Shown one piece after another: positions 1-9,985 of a DNA stretch of 22,907 bases. The notes below the pieces were generated by a model. That model was not told the origin of the DNA and made no database searches. It saw only the letters and a list, made by a program, of their open reading frames with translations. Position 1 is the first letter of the stretch; the number at the start of each line of letters is the position of its first letter. Made by a program: the position numbers and the translations under genes. This DNA is from Pleurotus djamor (Eukaryota > Basidiomycota > Agaricomycetes > Agaricales > Pleurotaceae): positions 1 through 22,907 of the forward strand of contig JAPEVF010000711.1 of assembly GCA_029747585.1 (NCBI GenBank), in the 5' to 3' direction.

Positions 1-1
1 T

Positions 2-694
2 TCCCAAAAATCGATACCCCCTAGTGACGCTACTCCTAGTGCATCACACTCAATACCCCTCACAGCGTCATCAACATCCTCTTCCGCTCTCGTACCGAGT
101 ACAAGCCCAAGCTCTGACTTTTTACCGAGCGGCAGAACCTCTGGTCTCCAACCAACACAATCCCAGGGCTCGCCATCTGGTCTCGAGGACACGAATACCT
201 CAACAAAGCCAAAAAAGAACACGCATCTCATCGCAATCATCGCCGGCGTTCTCGGCGGTCTAGCTCTCCTATCCGTTATACTCATCGGCTTATGGTTCAC
301 AAGATCTCGCCGTCGCCGCCGACAGCAACTGCATCGAGTCTCATTCACTCAACCGCCGAATCGGCGAACTCGGAATCTCTCATTCGGGTCTGCCTCTGTA
401 TCAAACCAAAGTAGTCTTCCAAACGACTCAACACAGCGTCTCACTGTCGTATCCGGAGTCACTCACGAAAAGCGTCCGTTCACGCCCACGACGACGTCGA
501 TGATATCGGTGTCGAGGCCCAGTGACATGCTGCGATCAACCGTCTCGGCGTCTGTATACTCCGATCCGCAGACTGAGGACGATGGTGTGGCCGAAGAGGT
601 ACGCGAGCTGAGACACCAGCTATCGGTTCTTCGTCGAGAGCAACGGAGAATGAGAGACATCATCTACCAGCCCCCACCAGAATATCAGGGATAG
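2..694 (+). CDS. Single-pass transmembrane protein, 3' part (5' end outside window)
   Basis: One frame is open from base 2 to the TAG at 692-694, giving 230 residues with the N-terminus missing. Residues 1-70 are very rich in Ser, Thr and Pro, as in O-mannosylated cell-surface stalks. Residues about 76-99 form one hydrophobic helix (LIAIIAGVLGG...LIGLW), followed at once by an arginine cluster (RSRRRRR), a typical stop-transfer signal that puts the C-terminus in the cytosol. The tail ends with a charged heptad-like stretch (EEVRELRHQLSVLRREQRR) that could form a coiled coil, then a Pro-rich end. This layout is common among basidiomycete wall or plasma-membrane proteins, including sensor-like ones, but the ectodomain that would name the family lies upstream. 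No intron is visible in this part. Function is not assigned. Confidence 0.75.
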   Translation, partial: SQKSIPPSDATPSASHSIPLTASSTSSSALVPSTSPSSDFLPSGRTSGLQPTQSQGSPSGLEDTNTSTKPKKNTHLIAIIAGVLGGLALLSVILIGLWFTRSRRRRRQQLHRVSFTQPPNRRTRNLSFGSASVSNQSSLPNDSTQRLTVVSGVTHEKRPFTPTTTSMISVSRPSDMLRSTVSASVYSDPQTEDDGVAEEVRELRHQLSVLRREQRRMRDIIYQPPPEYQG

Positions 695-1097
695 CCCCTA
701 CTTGAAAGGGAGGCTCGACAGGGCACTAGGGGCGGTTGCGAACGGACAACTGGACACCGACAGCCTCTCTCATTTCTTGTGCTAGTTGGGGATTTTTGCG
801 GACTCCGAAGCCGATACATGTACATTTTCCGTTCAAGATAGCAATAATATACATTGAGAAAGGGATGATGAAAAGCTTGAGAGGTTGCGTTTTTAACGAG
901 GTGATAAAAGAGCTGAACGATAAGAGATCCGCGAAGGCAAGAACGAGGTAGTAGTCAGTGAGAGACAGATAAAAGTTGTAAGTATAAACTGAGAATAATT
1001 GCGATGTCCACCGAAAGAAGAAGGCTCCTGGACGCGATACTAAGTAAAGAGGCAAAATTGAACGAGGATGCCCAATTTGGCAGTAAGAGGGACGAAC
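695..1097. other. Intergenic, no gene seen
   Basis: This stretch separates the 3' ends of the membrane-protein gene (plus) and the kinase-tail fragment (minus). A hydrophobic minus-strand frame at 726-1055 has no recognisable motif and overlaps what would be 3' untranslated sequence of the kinase fragment. I see no conserved signal here. Confidence 0.4.
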
Positions 1098-1462
1098 TTA
1101 GTGCAATATCGATCGCTTGAACGTGAAGCTACGTAAAGTTTAGCAAGGCCAATGAAATGTCCATGAGGAAATACGCACTTGAGAAAAGCCAAGTCCTTCT
1201 CTGCACTGACCGCCTCCACTTTGTCCAACTGGTTGGGAAGGTTCCCAAGGTCGTCTGTGGGGAAATACGACGTATCCGTAATTGACTGCAGGCGAGGAAC
1301 GAAGGGCGGTTCAATCATGCGTAGGGAATTCCAGTCCGCTCCGTAGAAGAAGTGATGGGCTTTGATTTGATTGATGTTCAGACGTTTCTCAGCCCAATTC
1401 ATGAGACTGACACTTGGAAAGCGCCCGGGATAACCTGAGGTGGTGGTTGATCGTTCTGGCAA
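1098..1462 (-). pseudogene. C-terminal fragment of an NDR/LATS (Cbk1-type) AGC kinase
   Basis: The minus strand encodes the end of the kinase domain and the AGC C-terminal extension of an NDR-family kinase: WAEKRL, then QIKAHHFFYGADW, FVPRLQ, SITDTSYFPTDDL and EKDLAFL. A 50-nt intron (1178-1129, GTGCGT...ACGTAG) splits the hydrophobic motif. When it is spliced, the frame reads DLAFLNFTFKRSILH and stops at 1100-1098, so the regulatory hydrophobic motif is complete. An acceptor-like CAG ends at 1407, so the recognisable coding part may begin there. The ATG at 1462 is only an open-frame start. The catalytic core (glycine loop, VAIK, HRD, DFG) is not found upstream. Only about 780 nt remain before the plus-strand gene at 2247, too little for the rest of the kinase. 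NDR kinases act in the RAM/MOR pathway of polarity and separation; this copy cannot encode an active enzyme. It is inferred to be a truncated duplicate. Confidence 0.75.
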
Positions 1463-1985
1463 ACGTACGTAGGTCTGTCGAGACTCGACGCGGCAAAGGA
1501 AGCTTCACGAATAAATCGCGGCAATACTTACACATATCAGAAAGTCCGATCGAGTGGGAGGGTGGCCCGCGGTCTTGGAACGCGGTCCTGTGGCAAGGCG
1601 TGTTACTCCTCTCGGCGACCACATCATCGCATTGACCAGCCACCCCAGCCCTCCACCATCGCCTCATTGTCACTTCTCGCCATCCTGTTGTTCCACTTCA
1701 AGTTGAATGTACTTGAGCACCAATGAACAAGATTGCTTCCCCCATGCACGATCCTTCTGTCCTCCGCGCTCGACCAACCACCTTTCAGCCTCAGCAAGAC
1801 ATCAATGGAGATGACGAGAGTGCGAGAGTGCAAGTTAGATGGACTTGGAAAGCGCCGGGATAACCGTATATGAACTTGATATGAACGGTCAATTCACCAT
1901 CATTGTCACAGGCCACTCACTTGGCGTTGGTAGTGGATCGCGTTCCAGGACCGCGGTCCTCTCTCCCAGTCGATCAGACGTTCTC
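1412..1985. repeat. Scrambled short repeats, direct and inverted
   Basis: A block of about 24 bases (CTTGGAAAGCGCC[C]GGGATAACC) occurs in the same orientation near 1412-1436 and 1845-1867. A second block of about 50 bases at 1548-1603 (core CCGCGGTC[T]TGGAACGCG) recurs inverted and diverged at 1925-1978. The arrangement suggests duplicated and rearranged sequence upstream of the kinase fragment. No transposon termini are visible. Confidence 0.45.
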
Positions 1986-2021
1986 CCTGCCTCTGTTTCT
2001 GCTCCCCTGGTTTTCTTATAG
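1839..2021 (+). pseudogene. Possible lipase (class 3) nucleophile-elbow relic
   Basis: A 60-residue plus-strand frame contains QFTIIVTGHSLG, which resembles the strand and GxSxG elbow of class 3 lipases (usual form TGHSLGGA). Sequence beyond the elbow does not continue as a lipase, and no other exon is found nearby. It overlaps the rearranged repeat block. It could be a chance match; confidence is low. Confidence 0.2.
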
Positions 2022-2246
2022 TTTCCCCACGTGCATCCCACACCTAAAGCCACACTTATCACATCACTATCGCCGGCCTTTTATCCGAAACCCCAGACCC
2101 ACTGCGGAATAGCTTAGCTCTTAAACAGAGACGTCCATCTTCACTTGCCGTCTTTCAAGCAACCGTGCTGCCATCCCCATACCCACTTGGCATCCCTCCA
2201 ATTTCATTATCTTCAAGCACCTCCGAAACCGCGATCGATCTAGGAA

Positions 2247-3108
2247 ATGGCCGCGACCACTCGATCTAAACGGAATTTACGCTCCGCTATCTCCACTCCC
2301 CGCAAACAACCCAATTCATCACGTTCTTCTTCTTCCCTTTCGCCCTCACCATCATCATCCACTTCGTCTTCACCGTCTCCTTCACCGTCCCCGCCACCGC
2401 CGTCGTCAAGGACACGAACCTCACGGAGGACGAAGCCAAAGGCTTCTCAAAATCCCTACAAGCGTAAATCCGTGATCGTCGCATCCGCACCGACCGTATT
2501 GCAGACCGATGAACACGTCGTGATGCGCAGCCCTGGGGGCTCTAACAAGCTTCGACCTGTGTCCCACGAAGAGCTGGAATCATGGTCAGATAGCGACCAT
2601 ACGACCGTGTACACATCGTCGGCATCGACGTCATCTTCGACCACAGCAACTCTGAGAGAAGATCATGACTTCCATGATTCCCAACCGCTGGACCTAGACG
2701 ATCCTTGGGGCTACACTTTCCAGGTATGTGAATTCGTACAGCCTTCGTTTTGAATCATACTGACCTTCACGACTTCCAGCCTGGCGACCCGGTTTGGGTG
2801 CGTACCGTTGGTGGCAACTGGTATCCCGGGAAGATATCTTGTCAGACGACTCGAGTCGGTAGAGTGAAAGAGGTGCGTGCCTTACATATCCAGTCTATTG
2901 TCCTGAAACTCATCATACTCCCTAGGACATCGATGGTCTCTACTACCCCGCCATCTTCTCTACCAGCTCGAACTCCACCATCTTCTCGTCGCCTCTCAAG
3001 TCCCTCAAACTCCGCAAATACTTTGCTCCAATGAATGGAGAGATTAAGCCGGATACCTCGCACATCAGATCGCTGTTAGCACGTCATGGTTGGGTTTCTA
3101 CTATGTGA
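2247..3108 (+). CDS. PWWP-like domain protein, three exons
   Basis: Exons 2247-2723, 2780-2872 and 2926-3108 join in frame across two introns (2724-2779 and 2873-2925, both phase 0, GTATGT...CAG and GTGCGT...TAG). The product is 250 residues ending WVSTM. Residues 1-100 are basic and Ser/Pro-rich (TRSKRNLRS, SRRTKPKASQ, YKRKS), consistent with nuclear localisation. Exon 2 encodes GDPVWVRTVGGNWYPGKI, which matches the GDLVWAK...PWWPGKI pattern of PWWP/Tudor-like domains that bind nucleosomes or methylated histones. Exon 3 continues with LYYPAIF, KLRKYF, and KPDTSHIRSLL, a C-terminal block I associate with small, Agaricomycete-specific proteins of this type. The start has good context (AGGAAATGGC) and no earlier in-frame ATG is needed. 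A chromatin role is inference from the fold; the exact family is unnamed. Confidence 0.75.
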
Positions 3109-3829
3109 TCANTTTTTTTCTTTAGAGTACTCTCCTTGATTCCGAGGACTTGTCTGGTTTTTTCTCCTGCGATGCAATCCATGTACTTCATTCATACTGC
3201 TCATCACGATGATTTGTACTATACTTACCGTACCGTACCGTTTGAGTCAGCCTCAGCTGGCTTTGCCTCGGTCTTAACAGGGCTGATAAACTTCCTTCGG
3301 AGTAGGCTAGACTGAAGTTGTAAGTGGAAAGTGGAGGGGGACACCATAGTGCTCTGTCTACACATTCCCTGTTAGTGACATTCTCTGGCAGCGCTGATAT
3401 CAGGCCATTCAACGCGACCTTGTAGGCATTTCTTTCATAGCCTGCGAGGAATGATGCAGTCGTATAGTCTATAGCTCCCTCTATAGAGCGTACTTCTGAT
3501 CTCTTATTCTTGCAAGTACAAAGCTACGCAGACCTACTGCTTGAAGCGGAAAGGCAGATAGAAGTCGCCTCAGGGAGGTCTCCTGAGTAGGGGCCCTGTC
3601 GCGATCACCTGCGCCAGTCCATTGTGTCGGACTTTCAATTTGAAAACCCACTTCGTCTCCCCGTACCACAACCACAGCACCAGACTCTATCATTCTCATT
3701 CTTCGGTGCAATTCAATAAATTGGCGCTAGCTGGTACGCCTTTCTAGGTATATCGAGGATCGAGCCTACTCTATCCGTCTGACCACATCGAACGTATAGT
3801 TCATTCCGAAGCTAGTTAGCCAGACGGTG
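3109..3829 (+). other. Intergenic / possible 5' region of the next gene
   Basis: This stretch lies between the PWWP-like gene and the FunK1-family gene. It has one undetermined base at 3112 and a short TACCG run near 3226-3243. The kinase reading frame is open from 3800, after a stop at 3797-3799. An acceptor-like TATAG with an upstream CTGAC sits just before it, so a small 5' exon could exist here. I could not find an upstream exon that joins in frame. Confidence 0.4.
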
Positions 3830-6133
3830 ATGACGGTGCCAATTTGGGGAAAAACAGGTGTCACACTGAATGAGGACTTTCTGGAAGATCGACTCATCTC
3901 ATGCGATACTCTGGTGTGGATGTCAATCTCGCGGAGTGTCCGCGATGCTTTCGAAGTCGTAAGAAACTCCGAGCGTCCGTCACACACTCTGCTGGTTGAG
4001 ATGATGAACACCTTATTCAACGCTGTATACCGTAAGTCTACTATTCTCACTACATTACGCTGTCTCTGAGCATCTTATCAAAGGAAAATGCCCCCTTGAT
4101 ACCGTCGAGTTGAGTTTCGTGGACGTTCACACATTGCCTCCTCGACACCACCCAGACGGCCTTGTTGACGCTTCCCCCGACTTCGCCACCCTTCCCAAGT
4201 CCCTTTATACCAAACTGAGACGCGCTCGTCTTCATCCATCTTGGCATCACCTCTGCAGTATCTCAACACTCCTCGGGCATTCTCAGGAAGCTACATTCAG
4301 TCGATGCGCTGAGTTACTCGACCTCGCCCATCGAGCTCGTCCTGATTGCACAGTACTCCTTGGGATCTCTTTTTCTCCTGAAGGGTATACACTTCTCTGG
4401 TCTGGTCCTTCCGGCCTTGAGTGTTCAAAGTCATTTGACTGGTGGAATCCCGAACCACTCCTCCGATATATCTATACGCTCCACGTACCGGAAGAGCGGC
4501 AACGATATTACGATGATACAATCACCATTTCAAAGGGACTTAAATTATCTCATCCTCCGAAATGGGATGTACTCGCTGGGCCAGTTCACGAACAATGCAA
4601 TGCTAGACTAAATCGGAACTCTCGAGGACAAATTACCTGGGTATATGTAACCCCTGGTGAAAATCCTTTCATCATTCGCGATCGGTATATCCTTGGCGAG
4701 AAGAAGTTCACTCAAGGCCAGCTCTACCGCAGTCTTCGTCGATGCGGCGATGCCCTCGATATAGCTGAATTCATCGCCGAATTCACGGTGGACGGCTGCA
4801 TCATTCCATCGGGGCAAGACGTGTGGACGAAAAGTCGTACAATAGTGGCTACCAAGGACGACACTCCAGATGAAAGCCTCAGTGACTCAGTACTCTACCG
4901 CGCGATTGGTCATGCTATTAGAGGTGTGTGCGCCTCGGTTGCTTATTTGCATTGCTTAACGTGGATGATTAGGTACGCACTCCCCATTGGGCAGAGCCCC
5001 CCTCCTCGTTGCAAGGCAGTCGTTTGGCGATCTTCATCCAAGTCATCTCGGGGCGAACCATTGTCACGTCATTAACAAGATTTTGAACCGGTAAGTCACT
5101 ATTGCTCTGGTGTTTGATTTGGTTCTCACTCTTCGTCAGCGGAAAATTTACCAAATCTACCGTCCACATATTCAACACTGACAATACGTGTACCGTCTAC
5201 CGGGGATATCCGCTACCTGGTGAACCATTAAGCCTGCGCATGGTATGTTATCACTCGTATCATTTGGAGTCTCTTTAATTTCAATTGCGTAGGGCACAGA
5301 CCGGTATATCTCACGATCATCAGCCAAACAGAGAATACTAGATGAAAACGACAAATTTTCTCGCATGCCCACTCTCCCGAAGAGTCTTGAGCAACGATAT
5401 CAAGCAGCGTATGAAGGTTACAAGGATCCTCTTCGTACATTCAACGACCCCCAGTCGACCTTTCACGGCGGAACGATTGATGAAGAGAAATCTCACTACT
5501 ACGCGCAACACCGAGAAAGCCTCAGGGACGACTTCACGCATCTTCCACGCCTCGATGCCGAGGCTATCGTGTGGTGCATCCTTATCCCACTCTTAAGGTC
5601 GATCCCAGTTGAGTCTCACCCGGAGATCTCAAAGCGTCTGGCGGAACATGAAATCGACCCTCGTGGATACCAAGATGACCGGGATATTTTGTTCGAGAAA
5701 CATCCATGGAGTCAACTTCTTCCAAAGGAGGTTTCATGCGCAGGTCCTCTCGTTTCGGAATTGATCAAACAAATTCAACCCGAATATTCTCTTCTGAACC
5801 CCGCTCCTCACCCACTCCATCTTCATGAGGCCGTACAACGCCTTCTTCTGAAGTATCTTAACAGATGGACGGGTTGGAAGGCTTCACTGAAGACTGAAAC
5901 TCATCATCCTTCGCCGACTATGAAAGATACGGAACTGGATGTGCCGCCGATGCGTCTGCGGAGCGCAGCACGTTTGGTTCGGTCTTCTAACGATAGCGGA
6001 GCTAGCGATGGTAAACGAGAGATATCTGAAACAGAGACACCGATGGAACGAAGCTCGAAGCGTGAGTGACTGTTCCCCTTTGCTACCCTGCGTAACTGAC
6101 GAGTGCCATCGCTCAGGGCTTCGAGATCATTAG
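3830..6133 (+). CDS. FunK1-family protein kinase-like, predicted pseudokinase
   Basis: Six exons join in frame: 3830-4031, 4084-4923, 4973-5090, 5140-5242, 5293-6061 and 6117-6133, giving 682 residues from the first ATG. Introns are 49-55 nt. The start is uncertain because the frame is open back to 3800. The protein aligns along its length with the paralogue at 6473-9001: PSWHHL versus PAWHHM, RYIYTLH versus AYVYTLY, DTITISK versus DTTVTLSK, PPKWDV versus PPLWDV, and LDAEAIVW versus HDVESIYW. This is the fungal-type (FunK1) kinase fold. The catalytic positions are changed. The VAIK-type lysine is Arg266 (FIIRD), the HRD loop reads F365-G366-D367-LHPSH so His is lost and the metal-binding Asn is His372, and the DFG-position Asp is Asn399 (IFNTD). 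It is therefore probably catalytically inactive. The last intron (6062-6116) is inferred; without splicing the protein ends at 6069. Confidence 0.75.
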
Positions 6134-6472
6134 ACAGAGCATGGCAATCATCAGCTCGGTTCTTGTTGTTCCAAGTTTTTAACCTACTCTATATGTATTC
6201 ATTTCTCGCTATCCATTCTGTTCATGTATCTTTCATCTGGATTGTATAGCAGACTACAATATGCTTTGTGTCGTACTCTCTACTGTACTCTATCTAGTAT
6301 CCCGAAGAAGATTGGTAGACACATCTAGTCAAGTATTCAAGCTAAGAAAAGGTATCCGGACGGCGGGATCTAGTTCAAGGTAATACTCTACAAGGTGGGA
6401 CGGAAGGGGTATGCATGAGCTTATCGCCAATCTTCACAGGCGTTGACCTAGAGGAGTTCAATGAGAAACGAA
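6134..6472. other. Convergent intergenic region between the two FunK1 genes
   Basis: These 339 nt hold the two facing 3' ends. No reading frame or repeat is recognised. AT-rich TATATGTATT-like tracts (about 6190-6300) could serve as 3'-end processing signals for the plus-strand gene. Confidence 0.4.
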
Positions 6473-9001
6473 TCACACGTTGGACGGAGGGAAAGGTGAC
6501 GTACGTTTCGACATTCTCCCTTCCTTCTCGTCGTGTTCATCCTCTGAGTCACTGTTGCTTCCGTCACTGGAGCCTCTCTTCAAACTGACGGACTCCTCAT
6601 CCCCTTCGTCCTTTTCGTCGCTTTCTTCCTCATCTTCCTCATCGTCCATGAGCGCCGCGAAGATATCGTCCATATCCCAGTAAAGCTCACACTCAGTAAG
6701 CGGGGTGTATGGATCTATCTCCCTCCCGAAGCATACAGAGAGGTCCTTCGCTTCGACACCATCTCCCTCACCGCCTCCGCCAAATTTCCAGATATACTTC
6801 AGCAGAATTCTCTGCATCCCTTCGTGGAGGTGGAACACATCCAACGACTCAGGGAAGAAACCATACTCCGGCTCAATCAGCTCGCTCAACTCGACCAACA
6901 GCGGCTCCAAGAACCCAAGCTCCTCATGTAAGAACTTCTTCCAATTCCGGACGGTTGGAATCAACCTCCTCGAATCAGGGATAGAAGGATCCGCAGCGGA
7001 GAATTCGTGCCCAGCTAGGAATCTCCAGAGCGCGTTGAAGTCCTCGTTGTGGGTATCGGGCAATTTCTTCTCGATATTCTGCTCGGGAGCGATGCTGAGG
7101 AAGTAGAAGATGATGTTCCAGTAGATGGATTCGACGTCATGGCGAGGATGGAATTGGAATTTGTCCTGAAGGTAATATAGCGATTTCTCTCGGTCAGTGG
7201 CGGAGGGTGGCTTTACACCGTGGATGGTATCTTCGGTATCTTCCAACGTGCGTAGAGCTTCTGGGGAGCTACCATGAGCATCCAGGTAGAGCTTGCGCGC
7301 GTGTCCTTCCAGCGTCGGAATGGGCTTGACATCAGTTGAAACATCGTTTAGCAGATGGCCAACAGCGACGGTACGAGCGATCGATTGAGGTGTTCCCTGG
7401 TAAGCCCGAAATCAGACTATTGAACTGAGATCAAGCGGGGCCTAGAGATAACTCACTACCAGCAGCGTCAGGTGTTCCCCGGGAGGATACCCATCATATT
7501 TAGCCTTGAGGCTGGGCGATTGAGCTTTTGAAAAGTCGTATTCGGTGGCGCAGTCGAGGTCAATGATGAGGATACGAGGTGGGGCGCATTTCTTCGTGCT
7601 AAGGTTTGTTGATGAGTCAATTGATTGGTTGGAGAATTAATGAAGCATTACGCACCTATCCAAGACCTCGTCAATGAATTTGGGACGAGTGGGATCATGT
7701 TCATCTATCTGTAAAGGCATAGCCTCCTTTGGAAGACGCAGAATGTTCGACCAACTCAAATCTCGGTGCAGGATATTCTTCTCTTTGACGGCGTAACGAT
7801 GAGCTGCGGGACAAAGTTCATTCGAGTTAATATCGAAGGGAGCATAAATGATTGGAGAAGTACCTTCCACGGTATCATACATGTTCTTCAAAAAGTCCAC
7901 CAATGACCGGTTCTTCGACATGCGATCACCTGAGGTCGTAAGTACCAACCTCGACTTGACCCACTTATGGGATTCATAGTGACCCTTGCTATGAACGCAT
8001 ACGACCTCTCCATCCTGAGACAAGACGTCGAATCCGCGATCCATGTGAACGAAACCTGGAGCCGGCTTCCCATCCTTCTGGAGCACTTCGTAGATCTCCC
8101 GCTCCTTGGAGTAATTTTCTAGCAAATGCGAGTCCTTGATCATAATGGGCGGATCACTCGGTGTGCAGAAGACGGTCGTCATTTTGCTCCAAGGGTCGCC
8201 GGAGCCGAAGATGATGCACTCGCGGTAGACTGTTCCATCACCGCAGTCGACGTCCCAAAGAGGTGGATCCGAGACGCTGACTTTCTTCGACAGGGTGACA
8301 GTGGTATCGCGCCAATTATGGATTGGTTGGGGTTTATAGAGTGTGTAGACGTAGGCGATCAGAACACGAACGTCCGTGGGCTCCCAAGAGTGACCATAAT
8401 CGACTTCCACACCAGCTGGGTAGGAAAAGCAAACGCCGAAGGCAATAGGAGACACTGCAAGACCAAGCAAGGCGGCCATATCGGGCCGCGACTGAGCCAG
8501 GTACCCAAGGAAAGTGCCTGTGTTCCCGTCTGCTAGACCCCCAGCCGACAGCTTTAGAGAGTGGTGTTCAGAGTCGTCGTCAATGAGGGAGATCATGTGA
8601 TGCCATGCTGGTGGAAGGTTGGCTTTCTCGAGCGCGTCCGCCGTGGATTCTGTGACAGCAACCACTTTCGGGAAAGACTTGGGGTGGTACCGCTGTCTGG
8701 GTTCGCCTGGGTAGCGTATCATCTCGTTTACTTGGATGAACTTGATGAGTTCTTCCTCAGCCACGAATTCATCTACGAAGAACGAGCGCGGTATTAGAGA
8801 AGGAAGTATAGGGGGATATGGGGACGAACCGCGGATTTTCCGGCTTATCAGGTTCAACAGCTCCATCGAATGCTTATACAGGTCTTCGGAGCCATCTTCC
8901 AGAGCTTTGAGTGCTGATAGAATGGCGTCGTCGCGTTTGAGCGCGTCGAGTTCAGGAGGATTGTTGAGCCGAGAAGATAGGAGAACGACGCGTCGTTGCA
9001 T
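6473..9001 (-). CDS. FunK1-family (fungal-type) protein kinase
   Basis: Five minus-strand exons (9001-8830, 8772-7864, 7803-7656, 7598-7457, 7396-6473) join in frame to 764 residues ending PPSNV. Introns are 57-60 nt. The kinase signatures are present: lysine K270 in PIMIKDS, a helix-C glutamate candidate in KEREIYE, the catalytic loop HRDLSWSN (D375, N380), the metal-binding motif IIDLD (D423) in place of DFG, and LLVGTPQSIA for the activation/P+1 segment, as in other FunK1 proteins, which also use D-x-D. The C-terminal tail is strongly acidic (DDEEDEEESDEKDEGDEE) and then basic (MSKRTS). I chose the ATG at 9001-8999 over the in-frame ATG at 9124. The intervening stretch includes TATA-like and pyrimidine-rich promoter sequence and encodes nothing family-like. 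FunK1 substrates are largely unknown. It lies tail to tail with its paralogue. Confidence 0.85.
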
Positions 9002-9124
9002 GGAGATAGCTTGTGGGAATGAGTGAGGAAAGGTCGGATAGATGATAACGCGTATAAAAATGCGATATATGGAGAGCCCTGGGACGGTGGGACGTGATGG
9101 CAAGAGGTTGGTTTTTGCGGCCAT
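9002..9124 (-). promoter_or_regulatory. Likely core promoter and 5' leader of the FunK1 kinase gene
   Basis: On the minus strand a TATA-like TTTTTATACG (about 9050-9059) is followed by a CT-rich stretch (CCTTTCCTCACTCATTCCC) and then the ATG at 9001. CT-rich leaders near the start site are usual in filamentous fungi. No specific factor site is claimed. Confidence 0.35.
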
Positions 9125-9575
9125 GACTCGATTTTTAAATTCAGAGTCACGGGTGTCTCATGTGACCGCGAAATTCCTGAAACAGTTGGCCTGAGATAAA
9201 CCAAATCTGGAAGTGATAAGATAACACACCTCTTACCCAGACACTGTCCCAGCACCGTCTTCGTGTAATAATGTCAACGAGGAAATCTAGGTGAGCGGTG
9301 CCGCTAACGTTTGACTCTCTCCGTGGCGCATAGCAAGAGCCAACGCAGCACTTCGCCCAGTGAAAGAATTAATACTTGGTACACTCAGTCACAGTAAATG
9401 TTCATGCTCGAAAGAATGAAAACCAACAAAAGACGATCATATAAGAAGACGCCACACAGCATAGCACATCACGGACGTGGGAGACGGTAAAGATGTCCAT
9501 GGGGAAGGGTGAACACAGCGACATGGATGCACTCTAGTGAGCTCCATGGATGCGGAACAGCAACCGACTCCTGCT
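9125..9575. other. Intergenic, no gene seen
   Basis: This stretch lies upstream of the FunK1 kinase gene. Only short, motif-free frames are present. It may contain regulatory sequence, but nothing specific is recognisable. Confidence 0.35.
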
Positions 9576-9870
9576 CTAGGCTAGATCATGCACCTCGTCC
9601 TTGGGAACAACGACAGGGAACTTCTCTCCACGAAAGGTACACGCTGTACGGAAGGTGAAGCGCTTGAATGGTTGGTGAAAATACATGCAAGAGGCAGCCG
9701 AGTGCCCCTTTAAAGTGCATCCATACGCTAGCCAAATCGTCTCGAGTCGTTCCATCCACAGCGGCGATACCGTCTGCGCGATGCTTGAACCCGAAGGGTA
9801 TGGAGAAGATGAAATTCGTCGAAGCCAGGATGAGTCAATGGTTCGAACGAAAAAGGCATGACCTCGTGAA
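9576..9870 (-). pseudogene. Unrecognised degenerate gene, 3' exons
   Basis: Two protein-like segments join in phase 0 across a 64-nt intron (9726-9663, GTATGG...CAAG). The first reads IFSIPFGFKHRADGIAAV...TRDDLAS and the second reads RFTFRTACTFRGEK, FPVVVPKDEVHDLA and then TAG at 9578-9576. Upstream, the same frame meets a TGA near 9860, while an overlapping frame (GLDVHEVMPFSFEPLTHP) is also open. This suggests either a frameshift or a second intron with donor near 9895 and acceptor near 9795. I do not recognise the family. The end of the gene looks real; whether the gene is intact is doubtful. Confidence 0.3.
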
Positions 9871-9985
9871 CATCCAAGCCTTCAATTTGACCGGGTATCT
9901 GAGTTTTGGGATGTCTGCTACCAGCACTTTTGTGGCGCTTCGTATCCGCAGAGGAGAACCTCGTATCGGCCAACCAGCGTTGCTG

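Noticed and set aside
726..1055. 109-residue hydrophobic minus-strand frame
   Set aside because: It has no motif, lies downstream of the kinase-fragment stop, and derives from AT-rich sequence.
9002..9124. Upstream in-frame ATG at 9124 for the FunK1 kinase
   Set aside because: The added 41 residues are translated from TATA-like and CT-rich sequence and do not resemble the family; the ATG at 9001 is preferred.
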